The position numbers were made by a program, and so were the translations under genes. This document shows positions 56,616 through 64,000 of a DNA stretch of 64,000 bases, in pieces. The DNA lies in NCBI RefSeq assembly GCF_000832305.1, contig NZ_CP010536.1, positions 3,038,001 to 3,102,000 of the forward strand. Direction: 5' to 3'. Below the pieces are notes generated by a model that had not been told where the DNA came from, searched no databases, and saw nothing but the letters and a program-made list of their open reading frames with translations. The stretch is from Cupriavidus basilensis (GTDB lineage Bacteria; Pseudomonadota; Gammaproteobacteria; Burkholderiales; Burkholderiaceae). Each line of letters opens with the position of its first letter. Positions within the stretch are counted from its first letter, which is position 1.

Positions 56616-57683
56616 TTACAGTGCCGCGAGCACGGCCGCGCCCATTTCACGCGTGCCGACTTGCTTGCAGCCCGGCGTCAGGATGTCGCCGGTGCGGTAG
56701 CCCTGGGCCAGCACCTTCTTGACGGCGTTCTCGATGCGGTCGGCCTGCTCGGCGCGGTTCAGCGAGAAACGCAGCATCATCGCCGCCGACAGGATGGTGG
56801 CCAGCGGATTGGCCACGCCCTTGCCGGCGATATCTGGAGCGGAGCCGTGCGACGGTTCGTACAGGCCCTTGTTGTTGGCGTCCAGCGAAGCCGACGGCAG
56901 CATGCCGATCGAGCCGGTCAGCATGGCGGCCTCGTCCGACAGGATGTCGCCGAACATGTTGCCGGTGACGATCACGTCGAAGCTCTTGGGCGCCTTGATC
57001 AGCTGCATGGCCGCGTTGTCCACGTACATGTGCGACAGCTCGACTTCCGGGTATTCCTTGTGCACGTCGATCACGACGTCCTTCCAGAACTGGAAAGTCT
57101 CGAGCACGTTGGCCTTGTCCACGCTGCACAGCTTCTTGCCGCGCTTGGCCGCGGCCTGGAAGGCCACGTGGGCGATGCGGCGGATTTCCGGCTCGCTGTA
57201 GCGCATGGTGTCGAAGCCTTCGCGGGCGCCCTTGAACGGACCGTCCGGGGCTTCGCGCATGCCGCGCGGCTGGCCAAAGTAGATGTCGCCGTTGAGCTCG
57301 CGCACGATCAGGATGTCCAGGCCGGCCACCAGTTCGGGCTTCAGGCTGGACGCACCGGTCAGTTCCGGATAGCAGATCGCCGGACGGAAGTTGGCGAACA
57401 GCTGCAGGTGCTTGCGCAGGCCGAGGATGGCCTGCTCGGGACGCAGCGGGCGATCCAGCTTGTCGTACTTCCAGTCGCCCACGGCGCCGAACAGGATGGC
57501 GTCGGCTTCCTGGGCCAGCTTGAGGGTGGCGTCGGGCAGCGGATGGCCGCTGGCCTCGTAGCCGGCGCCGCCCACCGGGGCGGTTTCCATCTCGAATTTT
57601 TCGTCGAGCGCGTTCAAGACCTTGACGGCCTCCGCGATGATCTCGGGACCGATGCCGTCACCCGGCAGGACTGCGATTTTCAT
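56616..57683 (-). CDS. leuB: 3-isopropylmalate dehydrogenase
   Basis: A 355-residue NAD-dependent enzyme of leucine synthesis. It starts [64 protein letters not shown] and [26 protein letters not shown] are the metal and substrate signatures, and [20 protein letters not shown] closes the site. It is last in the leuC-entericidin-leuD-leuB operon and ends at a terminator. Confidence 0.96.
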   Translation of the reverse strand: MKIAVLPGDGIGPEIIAEAVKVLNALDEKFEMETAPVGGAGYEASGHPLPDATLKLAQEADAILFGAVGDWKYDKLDRPLRPEQAILGLRKHLQLFANFRPAICYPELTGASSLKPELVAGLDILIVRELNGDIYFGQPRGMREAPDGPFKGAREGFDTMRYSEPEIRRIAHVAFQAAAKRGKKLCSVDKANVLETFQFWKDVVIDVHKEYPEVELSHMYVDNAAMQLIKAPKSFDVIVTGNMFGDILSDEAAMLTGSIGMLPSASLDANNKGLYEPSHGSAPDIAGKGVANPLATILSAAMMLRFSLNRAEQADRIENAVKKVLAQGYRTGDILTPGCKQVGTREMGAAVLAAL

Positions 57684-57723
57684 GCTTTGTCTTCCTTGTT
57701 TTGTCTCAGCGTACCAACCGGTC

Positions 57724-58374
57724 TCAGCCGACCACGCGGTTGTTCAACCACGGCATCCTGGCCACGCGCTCTGCCTCATATGCCTTGATCTTGTCGGCAT
57801 GGCGCAGGGACAGGCCGATATCGTCAAAGCCGTTGAGCATGCAGTACTTGCGGAACGGCGCGATGTCGAACGGGTAGCTGTTGCCGCCCGGCGTGACCAC
57901 CAGTTGCTTGTCGAGATCGATGGTCAGCTTGTAGCCGTTGAACGCATTGGTCTCGTTGAAGATGTGGTCGACCTGCAACTCGGTCAACACCACCGGCAGC
58001 AGGCCGTTCTTGTAGCAGTTGTTGAAGAAGATGTCGGCAAAGCTCGGCGCGATCACGGCGCGGAAGCCATATTGCGTCAGCGCCCAGGGTGCGTGCTCGC
58101 GCGAGCTGCCGCAGCCGAAGTTGCGGCGGGCCAGCAGGATCGAGCCGCCCTGGTAGCGCGGTTGATTGAGCACGAAGTCCGGGTTCAGCGGGCGGCGGCT
58201 GTTGTCTTGCCCGGGCTGGCCCACATCCTTGTAGCGCCATTCGTCGAACAGGTTCGGCCCGAAGCCGGTGCGCTTGATCGACTTGAGGAATTGCTTCGGG
58301 ATGATGGCGTCGGTGTCGACGTTCTCGCGGTCCAGCGGCACCGTGAGCCCGCTGTGTACAGTGAACTTATCCAT
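57724..58374 (-). CDS. leuD: 3-isopropylmalate dehydratase small subunit
   Basis: A 216-residue swivel-domain subunit. It starts [54 protein letters not shown] is the family signature, followed by [19 protein letters not shown]. With LeuC it isomerises isopropylmalate. The start at 58374 matches the family; a longer frame upstream is a shadow of the entericidin gene in another frame. Confidence 0.96.
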   Translation of the reverse strand: MDKFTVHSGLTVPLDRENVDTDAIIPKQFLKSIKRTGFGPNLFDEWRYKDVGQPGQDNSRRPLNPDFVLNQPRYQGGSILLARRNFGCGSSREHAPWALTQYGFRAVIAPSFADIFFNNCYKNGLLPVVLTELQVDHIFNETNAFNGYKLTIDLDKQLVVTPGGNSYPFDIAPFRKYCMLNGFDDIGLSLRHADKIKAYEAERVARMPWLNNRVVG

Positions 58375-58384
58375 GGTCGGTTCC

Positions 58385-58516
58385 TTACTTCCTTGCCGCG
58401 CTTTCGAGCGAGCGGCCTGCGGCCTGTGTGTCCTTGCCAAGGCCGGCCATCGTATGGCAGCCGGCCAGTTGCAGCATGCCCAGGCATGCGAGCAACACAA
58501 TCAGGGCTTGTTTCAT
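58385..58516 (-). CDS. Entericidin-like small lipoprotein between leuC and leuD
   Basis: A 43-residue protein starting [20 protein letters not shown], with lipobox LAGC (Cys20), then [20 protein letters not shown] and ending ARK. The mature part GxGKDxQxAGxxLExAA is the EcnA/EcnB entericidin pattern. Entericidins are small outer-membrane lipoproteins, some acting as toxin-antitoxin-like peptides in stationary phase. The gene sits 16 bp after leuC and 10 bp before leuD, so it is transcribed with leucine synthesis, an arrangement I recall from related beta-proteobacteria. Confidence 0.85.
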   Translation of the reverse strand: MKQALIVLLACLGMLQLAGCHTMAGLGKDTQAAGRSLESAARK

Positions 58517-58532
58517 GATGAGCCTGCGCGAA

Positions 58533-59942
58533 TCAGCTGAGCTGGCGGATATCGACGAAGTGGCCTTCGATGGCAGCCGCGGCGGCCATCGCCGGGCTCA
58601 CCAGGTGAGTCCGGCCACCGGCGCCCTGGCGCCCTTCGAAGTTGCGGTTCGAAGTCGACGCGCAGCGCTCGCCCGCCTCCAGGCGGTCGGCGTTCATGGC
58701 CAGGCACATCGAGCAGCCCGGCTCGCGCCACTCAAAACCTGCAGCCTTGAAGACCTTGTCCAGCCCTTCACGCTCGGCTTGTTCCTTGACCAGGCCCGAT
58801 CCCGGCACCACCATCGCCAGCTTCACGTTGGAAGCCACGCGCCGCCCCAGCTTCTGCACGACCCACGCAGCAGCGCGCATGTCTTCGATGCGGGAGTTGG
58901 TGCAGGAACCGATAAAGACCTTGTCGATCTTGATGCTGTCCACTGGCACATTGGGCTGCAGGCCCATGTACTCGAGCGCGCGCTCCATGGCGTTGCGCTT
59001 GTTCGGGTCTTTTTCCTTCTCGGGATCCGGCACGCGGTCCTCGATGCTGACCACCATCTCGGGCGAGGTGCCCCAGGTCACCTGCGGACGGACGTCTTCC
59101 GCGCGCAGCTCGACCACCTGGTCGAAATGCGCACCGGCGTCCGAATGCAGCGTGCGCCAGTAGCCCACGGCCTGCTCCCACTCCACGCCCTGCGGCGAGA
59201 ACGGGCGGCCCTTGACGTACTCGAGCGTGACATCGTCCACCGCCACCAGGCCAGCGCGCGCGCCCGCTTCGATGGCCATGTTGCACACCGTCATGCGCCC
59301 TTCCATGCTCAGGTCGCGAATGGCCGAGCCAGCGAACTCGATGGTGTAGCCAGTGCCGCCCGCGGTGCCGATCTTGCCGATCACGGCCAGCACGATGTCC
59401 TTGGCGGTGCATCCGCGCGGCAGCTTGCCTTCCACGCGCACCAGCATGTTCTTGGCCTTCTTGCCCAGCAACGTCTGCGTAGCCAGCACGTGCTCCACCT
59501 CGGAGGTGCCGATGCCGTGCGCCAGCGCGCCAAACGCGCCGTGCGTGCTGGTATGCGAATCGCCGCAGACCACCGTCATGCCCGGCAGCGTGGCGCCCTG
59601 CTCCGGCCCGATCACGTGCACGATGCCCTGGCGCAGGTCGTTCATCTTGAACTGGGTGATACCGTACGCGTCGCAGTTGTTGTCCAGTGTATCCACCTGC
59701 AGCTTCGACACCGGATCGGCGATGCCCTGGCTACGATCCGTGGTCGGCACGTTGTGGTCCGACACCGCCAGGTTGGCGCTGATGCGCCAGACCGGGCGCT
59801 GCGCCAGCTTCAGGCCTTCGAACGCCTGCGGGCTGGTGACTTCGTGCAGCAGATGGCGATCGATGTACAGCATCGTGGTGCCGTCATCCTCGACGTGCAC
59901 GGTGTGGTCATCCCAAAGTTTGTCGTAAAGCGTCTTGGCCAT
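58533..59942 (-). CDS. leuC: 3-isopropylmalate dehydratase large subunit
   Basis: A 469-residue aconitase-family subunit with a [4Fe-4S] cluster. Ligand cysteines are in [12 protein letters not shown] (about residue 346) and in [11 protein letters not shown] (about 406 and 409). [32 protein letters not shown] is a family signature. The start [13 protein letters not shown] (59942) matches the family; no strong ribosome-binding site is visible before it. It is first in the leu operon. Confidence 0.96.
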   Translation of the reverse strand: MAKTLYDKLWDDHTVHVEDDGTTMLYIDRHLLHEVTSPQAFEGLKLAQRPVWRISANLAVSDHNVPTTDRSQGIADPVSKLQVDTLDNNCDAYGITQFKMNDLRQGIVHVIGPEQGATLPGMTVVCGDSHTSTHGAFGALAHGIGTSEVEHVLATQTLLGKKAKNMLVRVEGKLPRGCTAKDIVLAVIGKIGTAGGTGYTIEFAGSAIRDLSMEGRMTVCNMAIEAGARAGLVAVDDVTLEYVKGRPFSPQGVEWEQAVGYWRTLHSDAGAHFDQVVELRAEDVRPQVTWGTSPEMVVSIEDRVPDPEKEKDPNKRNAMERALEYMGLQPNVPVDSIKIDKVFIGSCTNSRIEDMRAAAWVVQKLGRRVASNVKLAMVVPGSGLVKEQAEREGLDKVFKAAGFEWREPGCSMCLAMNADRLEAGERCASTSNRNFEGRQGAGGRTHLVSPAMAAAAAIEGHFVDIRQLS

Positions 59943-60237
59943 GATGCAGGGGGGGCGGGCCGGGACCGTTTGGTACAGCACGGTTGGCGGCGTCGCGCGG
60001 TAGTTTGGGGGATTTTTCGCAGGAATGCGGGCAACGAAATGCGGCTTGCTGCGATGCTTGACTTCGCAATCGATTATGCCACAGCGATAGCGCGCGACCG
60101 GGCCGTGGCCGGCCTGCGCGGCGGCGCAAATGTAATGTGATTGGCGAAAGGGGGATTTCGCCGATGGCGAAAAGGGGGAATGGCGGGGGTCTTCTCCCGC
60201 TCGCCCGCCAGGCGGGTGAGCGGGAGAAAATCCGGAC
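59943..60237. promoter_or_regulatory. leu operon promoter region and livF terminal hairpin
   Basis: 295 bp between livF and leuC. A long hairpin at 60192-60228 (TTCTCCCGCTCGCCCGCC pairs with its complement, one G-U) lies 10 bp after livF and probably ends that transcript. A smaller TTTCGCCgatGGCGAAA hairpin is at 60155-60171. The leu promoter is likely around 60000-60140. I see no leucine-codon leader peptide. Confidence 0.55.
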
Positions 60238-60938
<701 letters not shown>

Positions 60939-60939
<1 letters not shown>

Positions 60940-61718
60940 CAGTCCTCTCCCAGGTAAGCCTTGATCACGCGCGGGTCGTTGCGCACTTCGGCCGGTTTGC
61001 CGACCAGGATCGGGCGGCCGTGTTCCATCACCAGGATGCGGTCGGACACGCCCATCACCAGGCTCATGTCATGCTCGATCAGCAGCACCGAGATCTTGTG
61101 CTCGCGCCGCAACTGGTCAATCAGCTGCGACAGCTCGACCTTTTCCTGCGGGTTGAGGCCGGCAGCCGGCTCGTCGAGCATCAGCAGGCGCGGATTGGTG
61201 ATCATGCAGCGCGCGATTTCCAGCCGGCGCTGGTGGCCATACGACAGCGTGCCCGCTTCGCGGTTGGCCACGCCACGCAGACCCATGCGCTCGAGCCACA
61301 GCGCGGCGCGCTCCAGCGCCTCGCGCTCGGCGCGGCGATAGGCCGGCGTGGCGAACAGCCCGCGCAACAGGCCGGAGCGCACCTGCAAGTGTTGCGCCAC
61401 CAGCAGGTTCTCCACCACCGTCAACTGCTTGAACAAGCGGATGTTCTGGAAGGTGCGCACCAGCCCGCGGCGAGCCACCTGGTGGCTCGGCAGGCGGGCG
61501 ATGGAATGCCCGTCCAGCATGACCTCGCCGGCGGTGGGCTTGTAGAAGCCGCCCACGCAGTTGAACACGGTGGTCTTGCCCGCGCCGTTGGGGCCGATGA
61601 TGGCGAAGACCTCGTCGCGGCGCACATCGAAATCGATGCCGTCGACCGCCAGCAGGCCGCCGAAGCGCATCTGCAGACCGGAGACTTTCAGCAGTTCCGC
61701 TGATTGAACTTGGCTCAT
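60939..61718 (-). CDS. livG: Branched-chain amino acid ABC transporter ATPase LivG
   Basis: A 259-residue ATPase. Walker A is [21 protein letters not shown], followed by [22 protein letters not shown]; the signature is [15 protein letters not shown] and Walker B is [34 protein letters not shown] ends the core, and the C-terminus VIKAYLGED is typical. The start [10 protein letters not shown] (61718) overlaps the livM stop by four bases (ATGA). Confidence 0.94.
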
Positions 61719-62989
61719 TGCGGCAACTCCACGTGGGGGCGGCTCGCGGGCAGCAGGCCCTGCGGACGCCACATCATCATCAGCACCATCACCAGGCCGA
61801 AAATCAGCATGCGGTATTCGGCGAAGCCGCGCGCCATTTCCGGCAACGCCGTCAGCAGGATGGCGGCCAGGATCACGCCCAGCTGCGAACCCATGCCGCC
61901 CAGCACCACCACCGCCAGGATCAGCGCGGACTCGATAAAGGTGAACGATTCGGGATTGACCAGGCCCTGGCGCGCGGCGAAGAAGGCGCCGCCCAGGCCG
62001 GCAAACGCCGCGCCCAGCGTGAATGCCGACAGCTTGATGCGGGTCGGGTTCAGGCCGAGTGAGCGGCAGGCGATCTCATCCTCGCGCAGCGCTTCCCACG
62101 CGCGCCCCATCGGCATGCGGATCAGCCGGCTGGTGACGAACAGCGTGAAGCCCACCAGCAGCAGCGCCAGCAGGTAGAGGAAGATCACCATGTGCTCTCC
62201 GCTGTAGTCCCAGCCCAGCAACTCATGAAAGGTCTTGACGCCTTCCACGCTAGCGCTGCGCGCCATCTCGATGCCGAACACGGTCGGCTTCGGGATGCCC
62301 GACACGCCATCCGGTCCACCAGTGAGGCTGGTCAGGTTGTTGAGCAGCAGGCGAATGATTTCGCCGAAGCCCAGCGTGACGATGGCCAGGTAGTCGCCGC
62401 GCAGCCTCAGCACCGGAAAACCCAGCACGAAGCCAAACAGCGCCGACATGCCGGCAGCGATCGGCAGGCACTCCCAGAAGGTCAGGCCGAAGTACTGGTT
62501 GAGCAGCGCGTAGGTGTAGCCGCCGACCGCGTAGAAGCCGACGTAGCCCAGGTCGAGCAGGCCGGCATAGCCCACCACGATGTTCAGGCCGAGGCCCAGG
62601 ATCACGTAGATCAGCGCCAGCGTGGCCACGTCCACCGCGCCGCGCGAACTGAAGAACGGGAACACCAGGCCAACCGCCAGCAGCAGCCAGATCACCTTGC
62701 GCTGCTGGGTCGCGCCCAGCGCGGGCAGGCTCGGCACCTTGATGCCGGCCGTGGCGCGCTGGAACAGCGGCTTGAAGAGCTGGAACAGGAAGACCGCGCC
62801 CACTGCCAGCCACACCGGCTGCCAGTGCGGCTCGAGCACGACCTTGTAGCCGTCGAGCTTCAACTGCAGCCCCAGCACGGGAATGGTCAGGATGGCCGTC
62901 ATCACGGCCGCGACGATGGCGTTCTTCAGGGTCTGCCCTGCCGGCGCGCCCTGCGTCATGCCGATTGGCGTAGAAATAGCTTGTGTCAT
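61715..62989 (-). CDS. livM: Branched-chain amino acid ABC transporter permease LivM
   Basis: A 424-residue membrane protein. An N-terminal hydrophobic part (about residues 20-120) precedes the standard LivM core, which begins [61 protein letters not shown] and [22 protein letters not shown] are family signatures. The start [10 protein letters not shown] (62989) has GAGGA upstream. It forms the channel with LivH. Confidence 0.93.
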   Translation of the reverse strand: MTQAISTPIGMTQGAPAGQTLKNAIVAAVMTAILTIPVLGLQLKLDGYKVVLEPHWQPVWLAVGAVFLFQLFKPLFQRATAGIKVPSLPALGATQQRKVIWLLLAVGLVFPFFSSRGAVDVATLALIYVILGLGLNIVVGYAGLLDLGYVGFYAVGGYTYALLNQYFGLTFWECLPIAAGMSALFGFVLGFPVLRLRGDYLAIVTLGFGEIIRLLLNNLTSLTGGPDGVSGIPKPTVFGIEMARSASVEGVKTFHELLGWDYSGEHMVIFLYLLALLLVGFTLFVTSRLIRMPMGRAWEALREDEIACRSLGLNPTRIKLSAFTLGAAFAGLGGAFFAARQGLVNPESFTFIESALILAVVVLGGMGSQLGVILAAILLTALPEMARGFAEYRMLIFGLVMVLMMMWRPQGLLPASRPHVELPQ

Positions 62990-62996
62990 AGCGTCC

Positions 62997-63923
62997 TCAC
63001 ACCTTTTCAACGTCAGGCTTGCCCAGCAGCCCGGTCGGGCGGAACAGCAGGATCAGCACCAGCAGGCCGAACGCCACCACGTCCTTGTACTCGGCAGGCA
63101 TATAGCCGGAAGCAAAGGTCTCGGCCAGGCCCAGCAGCACGCCACCGAGCATGGCGCCCGGGATGCTGCCGATGCCGCCCAGCACGGCCGCGGTGAAGGC
63201 CTTGATGCCCGCCACGAAGCCGATATACGGGTTGAGCTTGCCGATGGTCAGGCCGATCAGCACGCCGCCCACCGCCGCCAGCATCGCGCCCAGCACGAAG
63301 GTGAAGGAGATCACGCGGTTGGTGTCGATGCCGAGCAGGTTGGCCATGCGCATGTCCTCGGCGCAGGCACGGCAGGCGCGGCCCATGCGCGAGTGGCCGA
63401 TGAACAGCGTCAGCGCGAGCATCAGCACCAGCGTGACGCCGACGATCAGCAGGCGCGAGTACGGTACGGTCACGGTGAAATCGCTGCCCATCTGGAACTC
63501 GATGGCGCCGGAGATCAGCACCGGCACGGACATGTCGCGCGCGCCCTGCCCGATCTGCACATAGTTCTGCAGGAAAATCGACATGCCGATGGCGGAGATC
63601 AGCGGCACCAGCCGCGGTCCGCCGCGCAAGGGGCGGTACGCTACCCGCTCCACGGCGAAACCATACAAACCGGTGACCAGGACGGACACCAGCAAGGCGG
63701 CGCCCAGCACCAGCGGCAGCGGATAGCCCGCGCTCGCGCCGATGGCGGTGAGCGTCACCAGGCCCACGTAGGCGCCGATCATGTAGATCTCGCCGTGGGC
63801 AAAATTGATCATGCCGATGATGCCGTAGACCATGGTGTAGCCAATGGCGATCAGCGCATAGATCGCACCCAGCGTCAGGCCATTGACCAGTTGCTGGGTA
63901 AACTGTGGAAGGAACTCGTTCAT
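62997..63923 (-). CDS. livH: Branched-chain amino acid ABC transporter permease LivH
   Basis: A 308-residue membrane protein with about eight helices. [40 protein letters not shown] is the LivH opening, and [30 protein letters not shown] with [21 protein letters not shown] is the conserved coupling region. It is the first liv gene seen; a substrate-binding protein gene (livK) may lie beyond the right edge, since only 77 bp remain and hold no gene. Confidence 0.94.
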   Translation of the reverse strand: MNEFLPQFTQQLVNGLTLGAIYALIAIGYTMVYGIIGMINFAHGEIYMIGAYVGLVTLTAIGASAGYPLPLVLGAALLVSVLVTGLYGFAVERVAYRPLRGGPRLVPLISAIGMSIFLQNYVQIGQGARDMSVPVLISGAIEFQMGSDFTVTVPYSRLLIVGVTLVLMLALTLFIGHSRMGRACRACAEDMRMANLLGIDTNRVISFTFVLGAMLAAVGGVLIGLTIGKLNPYIGFVAGIKAFTAAVLGGIGSIPGAMLGGVLLGLAETFASGYMPAEYKDVVAFGLLVLILLFRPTGLLGKPDVEKV

Positions 63924-64000
63924 GCGGGAAGCCCCATAACTTTGAAGCTGGAGAAGCCGGCGTTGCAGGAGGTGCGCAAGCGCCGGGCCGGCTCCGTAAT

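Overview
The window is a stretch of core chromosome from a GC-rich beta-proteobacterium of the family Burkholderiaceae. Cupriavidus, or a close relative such as Ralstonia, fits best. The reasons are the gene order fimV-truA-trpF-trpB-methyltransferase-trpA-accD-folC-dedD-cvpA-purF-metZ, the leuC-entericidin-leuD-leuB and livHMGF clusters, an RNase E with a long Arg/Gly/Glu-rich tail, Bug-family solute-binding genes and the csp-rpsU pair. No phage, insertion sequence, CRISPR array or plasmid function was seen.

Layout. 1-5.6 kb: yceD (cut by the left edge), maf, an RsmI-like methyltransferase, sppA, a Rieske protein, a HAD phosphatase and rluC. 5.6-9.5 kb: a long leader and rne. 9.7-12.8 kb: molybdenum cofactor genes moaA-mobA-moeA. 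13-20 kb: rmuC, a 2-hydroxyacid dehydrogenase with an NhaD-like antiporter, a lone lutC and pncB. 20.3-26 kb: ferredoxin and its reductase, tRNA-Asn, a damaged Bug gene and a stand-alone EF-G. 26-31 kb: an acylase remnant, a reductase with a MipA-type outer-membrane protein, divergent from a two-component system with a possible tiny membrane protein, then tRNA-fMet. 31-39 kb: csp-rpsU, LysE exporter, thioesterase, NodIJ-type ABC exporter, MacAB-type efflux system and a small lipoprotein.

39-54.8 kb is one long leftward block of biosynthesis genes (methionine, purine, folate, fatty acid, tryptophan, tRNA modification, FimV). It is interrupted by a palindrome-rich intergenic element between folC and accD. 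55-60 kb holds asd and the leucine genes with an embedded entericidin-like lipoprotein. 60.2-63.9 kb holds the branched-chain amino acid ABC transporter livFGMH.

The most interesting link is between an orphan DNA methyltransferase gene inside the trp operon and GTWWAC hexamers, a motif reported for related Ralstonia enzymes. Two such hexamers abut in the cold-shock promoter at 31031-31042 and two more lie 19 bp apart in the yceD upstream region at 624-648. Other points of note are a strong hairpin with a possible anti-Shine-Dalgarno pairing in the rne leader, an out-of-frame internal deletion in a Bug gene, a 12-bp tandem repeat upstream of folC's end, and small genes below usual length cut-offs. 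All functional calls rest on reading the protein and DNA sequence; no database search was run.
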